Source: Bacteroidota bacterium (lineage in GTDB: Bacteria > Bacteroidota > Bacteroidia > Chitinophagales > Chitinophagaceae). From it: DNA of 60,101 nucleotides. The position numbers were made by a program, and so were the translations under genes. The notes below the pieces were generated by a model. It saw only the letters and a program-made list of their open reading frames with translations. It was not told the DNA's origin and did no database searches. The stretch covers positions 1 to 60,101 of the forward strand of contig JAFDXI010000062.1 in the NCBI GenBank assembly GCA_018268035.1, read 5' to 3'. Shown here piece after piece: positions 19,394 through 28,849 of this stretch. The first letter of the stretch is position 1. Each line of letters begins with the position of its first letter.

Positions 19394-22168
19394 TTAAAAT
19401 AAATTTAAAGGCAAGATAACCTGCCATTGATTGGGACTGCTATATGTGTTCTCAGTATTTAATAATCTTGAATACCGTACCCCAATACTAATAGGTTGTT
19501 GATTCCACCATCTTGTATCAAAAAACACTTCAACACCTGTTGAAGCATAATTATACCTGTTCCCGCTACGAAGACTTTTAACCTGGGTGACATCATAGAA
19601 CAAATTAGTCCTGATACGCAGGAAATAAACAATATTTCCAAAACCCCAATCGGGATATGCAATTGGGAAATTATAATTAACGGCATATTTGATCATTCGG
19701 GGAAAATCAACAGAACTATACCCCCGTGAAAAAGGAAAATTATTATCATAATAATATTTCCCTGATGTATCCCTTGCCTGGAATGCTACACCTATAACAA
19801 TACTATGCGATTTAGCAAAACCCGGAAAATAAAAGTTACCATTTGCTAAAAATTGATGAGCTGTGCTGCCGGTCCTGTACTGCAACGTTAATGTCTGCCC
19901 GAAATGTGGATAGATATTTTGACTGGCCTGTTGTGTATATTGACTATATTTTACCAGAAACTGTCCAAAACTAAAACCGGAATTGCGCAGAAGTTGTTTT
20001 GATAAACCTGTCCACTGTAAATGGAGAAAATTATATCCGGCAGATAAATTAAGGTTGCGATGTAATTTCCCCCCAGAAAAATTTAATGGTAATTGAAAAC
20101 CTGCTGCCAGCCTGGTTTCATTCCAATGAAATGTTGTATCCTGGTTATACTGCAGGCTTCGGTTAAAAGTTTCATTCACATCCATAAAAGGTTGCAAATA
20201 CCACCCACCATAAATTCCTGTATATCCAATCCTGCTAAAACGTTCATTCCTATTATAGGTATAATATAACTGGCTTTGCACCGTATTCAAAACATTTTGG
20301 CCATAAACAATAAAAGAATAATCAGGGTCGCTGAATGACGGATTATAACTGTGGAAATTAAAAAAGCCAGAAAACCTTGAGTATTTTGCAACCTGATAAT
20401 TTCTCTGTGACACCACTGACAGAAAATGATTAGATGACGAATGGAATGGTTTTGTAACAAACAAATCTTTCAAAGTATCTGAAGCATTGACTTGCTGCCA
20501 TACAGGTTTTATAGATGCGAGTCTATACCCATTTGCAGTAAAAGCTGATGCAGTAATAGAATTATTCCTAATGAAACCCTGGTACAATCCGGTCGCAGCA
20601 GAAGCCAATCGGTAACTTTTATTTTCAACATTTATATATCCCCATATCTCGTCCCTCCCATTATTTGAACAACTATATATTAATGTATCACCCTGCACAT
20701 TTAAAAAACCAATGACCCTGTTTTTGAATGGAATAATGGTGTCTGCAGTATTTGTATCAATATTTTGCTTAATGATACTCATTTCGCCTATACTATTCCT
20801 TAAACAGACAAATATCTTTTTATCATCAACAGAAAATTTTGGATAAGAAAAGATATGGTTTCTGTCATTACATACTACTTTTTTAATTGCCCCATTTGTA
20901 TCCAGCAAAACCAGTTTTGAACTGCCATCAATATCCTGCTCCACAGTTACTACCCACTTTCCGTCATGTGATATATCGGGTGAAAAATACCGGGTCCCGG
21001 ATGAAAGTTTTTTTTCTTTTTTACTTTCAACATCAATCATTCTTATCTCATTATATTCTTTGTTACCCCATCTTGCATCCTGTTTAAATGAAGCATAAAC
21101 AATTTTTCCATCATTGTAAGAAAAATAATCATCATCACATATACTTTGTATTGCAATTTTTTCCTTTGATCCATTAGCACGTTGCAGAATAAATGCAGGG
21201 ACATCTTTAAAACTTTTACGCAAATAAATTATAGAACCATCATTGGTTGCATAAGGATACTTTTCATCAACCACATTACCCTCTTTTATTGAATTAATGA
21301 TATGAATATTTGAGAGTGAATCCTTATTCCATTGTCTATTGTAAAATTCAAATGCATTATGGACAAATTCTTTAAAACTAATTTTGGCATTTTCTTTTAC
21401 AGAATTTTGTAATGGATAAAAAAGATAATGATAAGAAGCAGCCTGATGCGTAACATTTTTCCAAAAATCATTTCCATATTTTTCATAACCATAAGCAACC
21501 AGCATATATCCTAATGGATAGTGGTCAGGTACAAAGTCTCTGTAAGAGCCATTACGAAGTTTCATATAACTATAATCTTTGTTTGCCATTGACAAACTCT
21601 TATAGCCATTAAAGAACAAAGGCAGTCTTCCCCTCCCCTGTCTGCTAAGCCTGGTTTCATTATATACTGCATCGCCTTCAAAAAACCAATCAGGCACAGC
21701 AGCTGCGTTCGCCAATGCCTGACCGTTCTGTCCAAATAAAATATGCAAGAATTTTGATAAGCCAACATTGAAATTATTGTATTGTTCCACATGCCTGTAC
21801 TCATGGATGCTCAGCAAATCGCTCCAACTCATAGCGCCGAGTTCAAATGCATTTTGTTCAGGTGTTAAATAAAATTCACTGCGCCATGGTGATAGTGCCA
21901 CATAACCATTGGAGATAACTGTTTGTGGACGCAATACAATACTCACTTTTTTCAACCTGTTTTCAATTGATGAAACATATTTTTTTTGTTCCTCAGTTGT
22001 AATTCCGGCAATACGTGCAGCCAAACTATCAAGACCAGAAGGAAAGATTAATTTTACAGTATCGGTATTAATGGCATTCCATTTTACAGATGCTGGGCTA
22101 CCACCAAATTCCTGGGAGAAAACAGGTGATAAAATAAAAAATAAAGCACAAATAAAAAATAACCTCAT
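19394..22168 (-). CDS. secreted multidomain protein: gluzincin-like protease, beta-propeller, outer-membrane barrel
   Basis: 924 residues from the ATG 22166-22168, which begins a signal peptide (MRLFFICALFFILSPVFSQ); a frame extending 10 codons upstream is less likely. Residues ~30-290 carry HEYRH (an HExxH zinc motif at about 122-126) and, 38 residues after its Glu, WFFEGDAVYNE, whose first Glu could be the third zinc ligand. This arrangement is that of Peptidase MA-like gluzincins. The middle (~290-560) has repeats such as YATNDGSIIYLRKS and YFSPDISHDGKWVVTV typical of TolB/PD40 propellers. The C-terminal ~330 residues are rich in aromatic beta strands ending in WQVILPLNLF, consistent with a BamA-like barrel. 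Function unknown. It lies just upstream of infA with 200 bases between. Confidence 0.6.
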   Translation of the reverse strand: MRLFFICALFFILSPVFSQEFGGSPASVKWNAINTDTVKLIFPSGLDSLAARIAGITTEEQKKYVSSIENRLKKVSIVLRPQTVISNGYVALSPWRSEFYLTPEQNAFELGAMSWSDLLSIHEYRHVEQYNNFNVGLSKFLHILFGQNGQALANAAAVPDWFFEGDAVYNETRLSRQGRGRLPLFFNGYKSLSMANKDYSYMKLRNGSYRDFVPDHYPLGYMLVAYGYEKYGNDFWKNVTHQAASYHYLFYPLQNSVKENAKISFKEFVHNAFEFYNRQWNKDSLSNIHIINSIKEGNVVDEKYPYATNDGSIIYLRKSFKDVPAFILQRANGSKEKIAIQSICDDDYFSYNDGKIVYASFKQDARWGNKEYNEIRMIDVESKKEKKLSSGTRYFSPDISHDGKWVVTVEQDIDGSSKLVLLDTNGAIKKVVCNDRNHIFSYPKFSVDDKKIFVCLRNSIGEMSIIKQNIDTNTADTIIPFKNRVIGFLNVQGDTLIYSCSNNGRDEIWGYINVENKSYRLASAATGLYQGFIRNNSITASAFTANGYRLASIKPVWQQVNASDTLKDLFVTKPFHSSSNHFLSVVSQRNYQVAKYSRFSGFFNFHSYNPSFSDPDYSFIVYGQNVLNTVQSQLYYTYNRNERFSRIGYTGIYGGWYLQPFMDVNETFNRSLQYNQDTTFHWNETRLAAGFQLPLNFSGGKLHRNLNLSAGYNFLHLQWTGLSKQLLRNSGFSFGQFLVKYSQYTQQASQNIYPHFGQTLTLQYRTGSTAHQFLANGNFYFPGFAKSHSIVIGVAFQARDTSGKYYYDNNFPFSRGYSSVDFPRMIKYAVNYNFPIAYPDWGFGNIVYFLRIRTNLFYDVTQVKSLRSGNRYNYASTGVEVFFDTRWWNQQPISIGVRYSRLLNTENTYSSPNQWQVILPLNLF

Positions 22169-22236
22169 AGAAATCCTACTGATAAAAAAAACCATCATAC
22201 AAATTGCATGATGGTTAATATAATTCAGAATTTAAT

Positions 22237-22644
22237 TTATGCAATTGGTTCGCGGGTTAAATGCACTTTCGTCATTTGCAAATAATGGTTTTGCAAATGG
22301 TGTACATATTGAATACTCGGGTTAATACGTTTATCATCCCTGTACCAGATATCAATATGACTGAAATCATCCGGTTTTTGAATCAGCATCCGGAAAGCGC
22401 CTTTTTTATATTTCACTGAACCATCGGGCATATCTTCCCGTACAAAGCTTAATTTCTTCATTGCCGCATCATCTAATGTGAGCGGATACAAGTCATTCGT
22501 TTCAAACCAAAGTTCCTGCACTTCTGTTGCAAGACAAACCTGTTTTTCATCATTGTTCAGGCGAACAACTTCTCCTTCCCACTTTTTATCGCCATAATCC
22601 CCCAATAAAAAATCACCGAGTTTGATTTCATTGAATTTTATCAT
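22237..22644 (-). CDS. conserved hypothetical protein
   Basis: 135 residues, no signal peptide or membrane segment. The first third (IKLGDFLLGDYGDKKWEGEV) looks like a small beta-barrel domain; later text includes DIWYRDDKRINPSIQYVHHLQ. I recognise no family. It precedes the 924-residue protein gene by 68 bases in the same direction, so the two may be cotranscribed. Confidence 0.6.
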   Translation of the reverse strand: MIKFNEIKLGDFLLGDYGDKKWEGEVVRLNNDEKQVCLATEVQELWFETNDLYPLTLDDAAMKKLSFVREDMPDGSVKYKKGAFRMLIQKPDDFSHIDIWYRDDKRINPSIQYVHHLQNHYLQMTKVHLTREPIA

Positions 22645-22786
22645 ATAGCATTGTTTTTACGGCAAAAAGATAAAAACTAATTTTTATAAACCGATAAATT
22701 CTACCCTTATTTTTTAGAATCACCGGTGATTTTTATCTATGTATCAGGTTAAACTTCTTTGTAAGGTCTAAAAAAAGGATCCAAAA

Positions 22787-22939
22787 TTAGCTTCCTCTGT
22801 TAGCACCGGTTGACCGGACTTTCTGTTTGGCCCCACTTTGTTTTGAATTTACTTTAATAAACTTAGAACCTGCATTGCCACTTTGCTGCCCTTTTCCTGA
22901 TTTACTGTTATTCTTTTTATTATTAACCGGTAATGACAT
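22787..22939 (-). CDS. small basic Lys/Ser/Gly-rich protein, 50 residues
   Basis: Start ATG 22937-22939, stop TAA 22787-22789. Begins MSLPVNNKKNNSKSGKGQQS and ends RSTGANRGS, with about ten Lys, three Arg and no acidic residue. It contains no aromatic residue except one Phe and is likely disordered, which fits a nucleic-acid-associated peptide. I do not recognise the family. It lies in the 381-base gap between two divergent genes, which otherwise shows nothing else. Confidence 0.5.
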   Translation of the reverse strand: MSLPVNNKKNNSKSGKGQQSGNAGSKFIKVNSKQSGAKQKVRSTGANRGS

Positions 22940-23025
22940 ATTATAAATTTAAAAAATGAAATATTTAATGCAATATAACAAAGTAAAAATTATGAAAGAC
23001 GGATTTTTATTTTCATCTTTAAGCT

Positions 23026-24153
23026 ATGAAAAAATTAATGGCAGGCTCGATGGCATTTATCATCTGCGCTACATCAATGGCTCAAAATTTCAATAACAGT
23101 ATTGCCTTGAAAAATCAAATTGATTCTCTGCTTCAATCATACTTCAAAGACTCTCAGCCGGGTGCTTCTGTTGCTATCATTCATAACAACTCAATTTTTT
23201 TTCAAAAAAGTTATGGACTTGCGAATATCTTTTCTAATGAAAATATTTCAACATCGTCCAACTTCAATATTTGTTCACTTACTAAACAATTTACCGCACT
23301 TGCTATTCTTCAATTACAGGAAAAGCATTTGTTATCATTTCAGGATAAACTAATTCGCTTTTTTCCTGACATGAATACACACATCGCCAATAGTATAACC
23401 GTTAAAGAATTACTTACACACAGTTCAGGCATCATTGACCATTATGACTATACCAATACTACCGGCATGCACCATGCGCATAACGCTGATGTATATCATG
23501 CAATAAAAGATATTGATAGCACTTACTTTGTTCCGGGCACACAATTCAGATATAGCAACACTGCTTATTGCCTGCTTGCATTAATAGTTGAAAAACTTAG
23601 CGGTGTATCTTTCAATGAGTATATGGGAAAAAATATTTTCAAACCTGCAGGTATGTTTAATACAACCATCTGGAATGAGCATACTAAAATTTATAACGAA
23701 ACAACAGGTTATGATTTTGATAGCACTACAAATAGTTATATTCAATCCGGCCCTGATGAACATATCTTTTTTTCCACTGAGGGTGATGGTGGGATATACA
23801 CATCCATAAATGACTATATCAAATGGTTTGAAGCACTTCAATCTGGGAAAATTTTTTCAGAAAAAATAGTAAAAGAGGCAAGGAATATTGAATTTACCAT
23901 TAATGAACAACAAAAGGCCGGATATGGTTTTGGCTGGTTCATTGATGACAGTGGCAAATACAAAAAAGTTTATCACAGTGGTGACAACGGAGGCTTCCGC
24001 ACATATAGTTTTTCTATCCCCTCACTAAATTATATGATTGTAATCTTTGCAAACCGTAGCGATATTAATATTGAAGACATTGTTCAAAAAATCTATCAAC
24101 TGCAATGGCCCGGCGCTGCACCATTCATTAATATAGAAATATTGACTTCCTAA
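23026..24153 (+). CDS. secreted serine hydrolase, beta-lactamase class C / penicillin-binding-like
   Basis: 375 residues with signal peptide (MKKLMAGSMAFIICATSMAQ). The active-site SxxK motif is S84-L-T-K87, the YxN motif Y176-S-N178 (RYSNTAY), and the third motif is HSGDNGG near 320. This fold covers class C beta-lactamases, D-amino-acid peptidases and esterases; the HxG third motif rather than KTG favours peptidase or esterase over beta-lactamase. Single gene, convergent with pepT. Confidence 0.85.
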   Translation: MKKLMAGSMAFIICATSMAQNFNNSIALKNQIDSLLQSYFKDSQPGASVAIIHNNSIFFQKSYGLANIFSNENISTSSNFNICSLTKQFTALAILQLQEKHLLSFQDKLIRFFPDMNTHIANSITVKELLTHSSGIIDHYDYTNTTGMHHAHNADVYHAIKDIDSTYFVPGTQFRYSNTAYCLLALIVEKLSGVSFNEYMGKNIFKPAGMFNTTIWNEHTKIYNETTGYDFDSTTNSYIQSGPDEHIFFSTEGDGGIYTSINDYIKWFEALQSGKIFSEKIVKEARNIEFTINEQQKAGYGFGWFIDDSGKYKKVYHSGDNGGFRTYSFSIPSLNYMIVIFANRSDINIEDIVQKIYQLQWPGAAPFINIEILTS

Positions 24154-24184
24154 TATTTTTGATACAAAAAAAAATCCGGATATA

Positions 24185-25432
24185 TTAAGATTTTTCTTCC
24201 CAAACCTGCACTAAATTTACCAATACTTCAACTGCTTTTTCCATATCAGACACACCTATCCATTCATGTTTACTATGAATTGCATGCATGCCTGTAAAGA
24301 TATTGGGACAGGGCAAACCCATAAAACTTAAACGGCTTCCATCAGTACCTCCGCGAATTGGTTCATTCACCACATTCAAGCCTGCACGCAGGTAAGCTTC
24401 TTTGGCAAATAATACAACCTGCGGATATTTGTCCAACACCTCTTTCATATTCCGGTATTGTTCCTTCACTGTAAATTCCATTGTAGCTCCCGTGTGTTGC
24501 CGAATGATATTTTCCGCAATATTTTTTAATCTTTCTTCATACAATGCAAGGTTTGAAGTGATAAAATCCCTTACTATAAAATCTATCGTTGCTTTTTCAG
24601 CAATACCATTAATAGCAACTGGATGAACAAAGCCTTCTCTCTTCTCAGTTGTTTCCGGGCTCCATTCACCTGCTGGCAATGCAGCAACAATTTCTCCGGC
24701 AACTTTAATTGCATTGACTAATTTATTTTTTGCATATCCAGGATGCGCAATCACACCATGCACCGTGATGCGGGCACTGTCTGCACTAAATGTTTCGTCT
24801 TCCAGTGTACCCGCTTCTCCACCATCTAAAGTATAAGCAAAATCTGCATGTAATTTTGCCAGGTCAACCTTCGCTGTCCCTTTCCCTACTTCTTCATCCG
24901 GTGTAAATAAAATTTTAATTTCTCCATGTTGAATGGATGGATGTGTGATTAAATAATTTGCCATATCCATAATGATAGCCAAACCACTTTTATCATCGGC
25001 ACCCAATAATGTTAAACCACTTGCTGTAATAATATCTTTGTCTAAATGCGCAGTTAAATAAGGATAAGTTTTTGATGATAAAACCTGTAATGAATCATCG
25101 GGCAATACTATATCTTTTCCATCATAATTTTTATGCAGGATAGGCTTCACCTGATAGCCACTGCAATCAGGCGCTGTGTCCACATGACTGCAAAAACATA
25201 TAACCGGGACATTCTTATCAGTGTTGGATGGAATTGTAGCATACACATAACCATATTCATCTGCATGGGCATCGTTTAATCCTAAATCAAGTAATTCTTT
25301 ATAAAGCAGGTTGCTTAAATCTTTTTGTTTTTCTGTAGTAGGATGTATGCTGCTTTCAGGGTCACTTTGTGTATCGAGCTGCACATAACGCATAAACCGA
25401 TCTGCAACAGTGTGAGCATAATCATTCATCAT
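24185..25432 (-). CDS. pepT: peptidase T (tripeptide aminopeptidase)
   Basis: 415 residues, normal length. M20 metallopeptidase with zinc ligands and catalytic residues in ICFCSHVDTAPD, LGADDKSGLA, FTPDEEVGKGT, AYTLDGGEAGTLE and IRGGTDGSRLS. It removes the N-terminal residue from tripeptides in the cytoplasm. Two adjacent ATG codons occur at the start; either could serve. Confidence 0.95.
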   Translation of the reverse strand: MMNDYAHTVADRFMRYVQLDTQSDPESSIHPTTEKQKDLSNLLYKELLDLGLNDAHADEYGYVYATIPSNTDKNVPVICFCSHVDTAPDCSGYQVKPILHKNYDGKDIVLPDDSLQVLSSKTYPYLTAHLDKDIITASGLTLLGADDKSGLAIIMDMANYLITHPSIQHGEIKILFTPDEEVGKGTAKVDLAKLHADFAYTLDGGEAGTLEDETFSADSARITVHGVIAHPGYAKNKLVNAIKVAGEIVAALPAGEWSPETTEKREGFVHPVAINGIAEKATIDFIVRDFITSNLALYEERLKNIAENIIRQHTGATMEFTVKEQYRNMKEVLDKYPQVVLFAKEAYLRAGLNVVNEPIRGGTDGSRLSFMGLPCPNIFTGMHAIHSKHEWIGVSDMEKAVEVLVNLVQVWEEKS

Positions 25433-25656
25433 TTTTTAAAATTTATTCAACAAATAAACAGCATAATCAATTCTTTTTTTATAAAAATTTTCTTGTTGAA
25501 CTATCAACATACTTTTCAATAAGAACTTTTTACAGCTTGATGCAAACCAAATTGTTTTGAAAAATACACGTTGCCATTAATTCCCCATAATCAACAGACT
25601 CAAATTTTTCATGTTTCTGATTCACAATAAAAGTTGTAGTCCAAAGTAATTAGAAG

Positions 25657-25664
25657 TATCTTTC
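25657..25664 (+). promoter_or_regulatory. possible -7 promoter element for the gene at 25686
   Basis: TATCTTTC, seven of eight matches to TAnnTTTG, 21 bases before the ATG. Confidence 0.35.
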
Positions 25665-25685
25665 CATAACAATAAAAACCATTTC

Positions 25686-26234
25686 ATGAAAATATTTACC
25701 GGTGCATTAATTGGTGCAATCATCATTTTTATTTTACAATTTCTTTCCTGGACTGTGTTGGATTTTCACAGGCCCTCACAGGAATATACGCCAAAGCAAG
25801 ATAGCATCATGGCTTATCTGAATACACAACTTGATTCGAGTGGTGGTTATATTTTACCTACTATACCCAAAGGCGCTACTTCAGATGATATGAAAAAACT
25901 TAATGAATCTGCTGATGGCAAACCCTGGGCACAAATTTATTATCACAAAAGTTTAAACACCAACATGGGTTTGAATATGGCAAAGAATTTAGTTACCAAT
26001 TTTATTATGGTACTACTTTTTTGCTGGCTTGTTGCAGGTTTTACTTATAATAATTTCGGAAAGACATTTCTTGCGGCATTGTTTGTTGGTTTTATTATTT
26101 TCCTTCATGCCAGTTATACAGAAAACATCTGGTATGAGACATTTGACCTGGAAGGCCATCTTGCAGATTATCTTTTGAGCTGGGGTGCTATGGGCATTTG
26201 GTTAGGCTGGTGGTTAAACAGGAAGAAAGCCTGA
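25686..26234 (+). CDS. hypothetical integral membrane protein
   Basis: 182 residues. One N-terminal membrane segment (IFTGALIGAIIIFILQFLSW), a ~70-residue extracytoplasmic loop, then three more membrane segments (LVTNFIMVLLFCWLVAGF, FLAALFVGFIIFLHA, LLSWGAMGIWLGWWL) and a basic end RKKA. No family recognised; a DUF1761-like transporter fold was considered but not supported by motifs. Single gene ending at a strong hairpin. Confidence 0.6.
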   Translation: MKIFTGALIGAIIIFILQFLSWTVLDFHRPSQEYTPKQDSIMAYLNTQLDSSGGYILPTIPKGATSDDMKKLNESADGKPWAQIYYHKSLNTNMGLNMAKNLVTNFIMVLLFCWLVAGFTYNNFGKTFLAALFVGFIIFLHASYTENIWYETFDLEGHLADYLLSWGAMGIWLGWWLNRKKA

Positions 26235-26253
26235 GCGTTTTACTAAGATATAT

Positions 26254-26293
26254 TTACGGGTTCATGATCTTTAGCTCCATCATGAACCCGTAA
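26254..26293. terminator. 15-bp hairpin between the membrane protein gene and the FKBP gene
   Basis: Perfect stem TTACGGGTTCATGAT/ATCATGAACCCGTAA with a 10-base loop between convergent genes. The following T tract is weak (TAATTTATTT), so it may act in both directions or as a 3' stabiliser. Confidence 0.6.
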
Positions 26294-26330
26294 TAATTTA
26301 TTTAGATTGTTGAACCTGTAAATTCAGAAA

Positions 26331-26789
26331 TTAAGGAATAATTATCAATGGGCTATTGCCTTTCAGATCAACCAGTTCTATATCAAAAATTAATTCTTTT
26401 CCAGCCAATGGATGGTTTGCATCGAGTGTAATGGCGTCATCGCTGATTGCAGTAATTACCACCGGTATTTCCTGCCCGTTCTCACTATGCATTTGCAGCG
26501 TCATGCCTATTTCAGGTATTATTTCATTAGGGAAATTACTTTTAGGAAATTGGATGACCATTGCTTCCTGTCTTGGGCCATAAGCATCGTCTGAAGGAAT
26601 CGTAACAGTCTTTTTCTCACCAACTGCCATACCGGTAACACCATCATCAAAACCTTTTATTACCATGCCACTACCTACTTCAAATTCAAGGGGCTGGCGG
26701 CCTGCACTGCTATCAAATGTTGATCCGTCGCTTAAACGACCATGATAATGTACTTTTACTTTATCACCTTTTTTTGCTTGTTCTGCCAT
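26331..26789 (-). CDS. FKBP-type peptidyl-prolyl isomerase, SlyD-like
   Basis: 152 residues starting MAEQAKKGDKVKVHYHGRL. The FKBP half has GSTFDSSAGRQPLEFEVGSG and IKGFDDGVTGMAVGEKKTV; the inserted flap (DDAYGPRQEAMVIQFPKSNF to VVITAISDDAITLDANHPLAG, in overlapping order) and the motif DANHPLAGK are characteristic of SlyD. The His-rich metal-binding tail of E. coli SlyD is missing. It catalyses proline isomerisation and acts as a chaperone in the cytoplasm. The ATG at 26787-26789 is chosen because a promoter element lies over the longer frame. Confidence 0.9.
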   Translation of the reverse strand: MAEQAKKGDKVKVHYHGRLSDGSTFDSSAGRQPLEFEVGSGMVIKGFDDGVTGMAVGEKKTVTIPSDDAYGPRQEAMVIQFPKSNFPNEIIPEIGMTLQMHSENGQEIPVVITAISDDAITLDANHPLAGKELIFDIELVDLKGNSPLIIIP

Positions 26790-26852
26790 GTGTAATTGAT
26801 TTTGGGGAAGGATTATTTTGTTTTCGAATTTTGAATAATTTTTTGTAGGCGG

Positions 26853-26860
26853 CAAAGGTA
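26853..26860 (-). promoter_or_regulatory. -7 promoter element of the FKBP gene
   Basis: Minus-strand TACCTTTG followed by CCGCC; exact TAnnTTTG, 63 bases before the chosen ATG. Confidence 0.6.
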
Positions 26861-27119
26861 TTGTTTAAAAGAATATCATCATAATTAGATTTTGCGTTGT
26901 AGTACTATTATAAAATCAGGCTATTATACTTGAAAAAAGAAACAAAACATAACCAACATTTATAATAATTTACTATTCATTTTATTTGACATTGAGCAAT
27001 ATGCTCTGATTGATAAAAACATTGACAATTCAAATCAACTGAGAGTTTATTTCAAAACTGATTATTAAAGTGTTGCTCCAACTTCTTTTAACTGAATAAG
27101 ATTTTTGAAATATTATTTT

Positions 27120-28826
27120 TCATTTGAAAACTTGAACTTGCTGTACCAAAATATTTTTATCATTCATCAATGAATTGGTATAGGTTTTATTTATAAAAAC
27201 AAACAAGCCTGTGGTATCAGCAATGCCTTTTAAAAAATATGGAGAATAGGAATCTTGAAAACGTTCATCATTGAAAATATTTTTCATAGCCTGGTTATCA
27301 AAATTATTTTCATTCAACAGGTTGTAGTATTGAATTAAAGCTTCATGTAAGTTTTTTACTTTTGAAGGCATGAGCAAATCTGGGTTGAGTTGATAAAAAA
27401 TTTCTTTATTAAAAGCTGCATGATTTTTTATCCCTTCCCTGTCTCCCGGGCTATGTCCCATCAAAGTATTATTCAGCCCCATTAAATCAACTGTATTACC
27501 ATCATATTTTAATCCAAAGCCACCTACTGCTATCAAGCCTATGGAAGGTTTTTCAACGGGAAGTATTGCATTAAAACTTTCTGCCATTTCCCTGCCATCC
27601 CGCGCCAGTACAAATTCATAATTCAACTGGGTTTTTGCTGGTGTTTTCAGGTCAAGCAAATCATTTATTCCCATAATACCAAAAAACAAAACCACTATCA
27701 TCAGAAATACAAATTTTACTTCTGTTTTTCTTAACTGAAAATTTTTAAAAAGCCATATAATCGTACTGATTCCAAAAGCAAACAATAACATCAAATCCTG
27801 ATAAAATCTAAATCCGCCAAAATGATCACCTCCTGTTGTACAAGGCAAAACAAAACCTATCAAAACGATTACCGCAATGATACAATGCTTAGTAAGTAAA
27901 ATATTATATTGTATTTCCTGGCGTTTTTGTTTGTTTAAGATTTTTAATTTGAAAACAGAATAAATCAACATAACAGCCATTACCATAAACAATAAACTGA
28001 CGATAGCCTGATATCCACCAAGAAAACTAATGGCATATTTAAACCCTTCTGTAAAATTATACATCTTGTCTGGTGAAACCTTTGCGTAATAGGTATTTGG
28101 AAAAAGATAACCAAAATAATGTAACCTGAACAGGAAGAAACCTGCAGTAACTACAGCAACACAAACAAAAAATAATACCGGGAAAAATAGTTTTTTTTTA
28201 TTCTGCAAACTTGTCCAGAATAATATTACAGTAAACACAATATTCCATGCCAGTGACTCCGGCCTTGTCAGTGACAATAAACAGCCTGCAATTACCAGTA
28301 TGATATGTTTTGCAACAGACTGCCTCTCCTGGCTAATACAATTGGCAACAAGTAAAACCATGACTGTAAATAGAAAATTCCATAAAGCATTTTCCATCAG
28401 GGTCAATACACTCCAGGTAAAATATGAAGGGCCTATGCTGATGATAAATAAACAATACATCCAGAAGAAATAAGATGCTGCTTTAGGATAAATCTGTACA
28501 ATTTCCTTTTTTATTTCCCTGTAAACAATCGTGATTGTAACCGTAGTGAGCAAACAGCAAAAACAAATCAACAACCATTCAGGGTTGGAAGTTATAAGAT
28601 AAAATGCAGCACAAATAACAACCCATAAAAAAGAAGTAAACCCTTCAACCTTTTCTCCATGTGCATTAAAAACAAATCCACCACCCTGAGATAAATGATG
28701 GGCATAATTTAAAAAAATATTCCCGTCATCAATACCAATAACACCTGTGCCAACATAAATATTCGCCACAAAACTTATCGCTGCAACCAAACCAAGGAAT
28801 ATGATAAATTGTTTTAAAAATTGCAT
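27120..28826 (-). CDS. GT-C type membrane glycosyltransferase, AftB-like
   Basis: 568 residues with about ten membrane segments. Near residue 30 is IGIDDGNIFLNYAHHLSQGGG followed by FNAHGEKVEGFTSFLW; the acidic pair and the (E)GxTxFLW motif recall the GT-C arabinofuranosyltransferase AftB of mycobacteria and related polyprenyl-phosphate-sugar-dependent enzymes. The last ~170 residues are soluble and probably periplasmic. Predicted to add a sugar on the outer side of the inner membrane; donor and acceptor are unknown. Last gene of an operon with the flippase and a GT14 enzyme (23 bases after the latter). Confidence 0.7.
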   Translation of the reverse strand: MQFLKQFIIFLGLVAAISFVANIYVGTGVIGIDDGNIFLNYAHHLSQGGGFVFNAHGEKVEGFTSFLWVVICAAFYLITSNPEWLLICFCCLLTTVTITIVYREIKKEIVQIYPKAASYFFWMYCLFIISIGPSYFTWSVLTLMENALWNFLFTVMVLLVANCISQERQSVAKHIILVIAGCLLSLTRPESLAWNIVFTVILFWTSLQNKKKLFFPVLFFVCVAVVTAGFFLFRLHYFGYLFPNTYYAKVSPDKMYNFTEGFKYAISFLGGYQAIVSLLFMVMAVMLIYSVFKLKILNKQKRQEIQYNILLTKHCIIAVIVLIGFVLPCTTGGDHFGGFRFYQDLMLLFAFGISTIIWLFKNFQLRKTEVKFVFLMIVVLFFGIMGINDLLDLKTPAKTQLNYEFVLARDGREMAESFNAILPVEKPSIGLIAVGGFGLKYDGNTVDLMGLNNTLMGHSPGDREGIKNHAAFNKEIFYQLNPDLLMPSKVKNLHEALIQYYNLLNENNFDNQAMKNIFNDERFQDSYSPYFLKGIADTTGLFVFINKTYTNSLMNDKNILVQQVQVFK

Positions 28827-28849
28827 AGGTTATTGACTTAATCAATTGT

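Noticed and set aside
22787-22939. The small basic protein as ribosomal protein THX
   Set aside because: The sequence lacks the GRGDRKTKRGK-type signature of THX.
26254-26293. The 15-bp hairpin as a riboswitch or attachment site
   Set aside because: It lies between convergent genes and behaves like a shared terminator; no conserved ligand-binding core or integrase was found.
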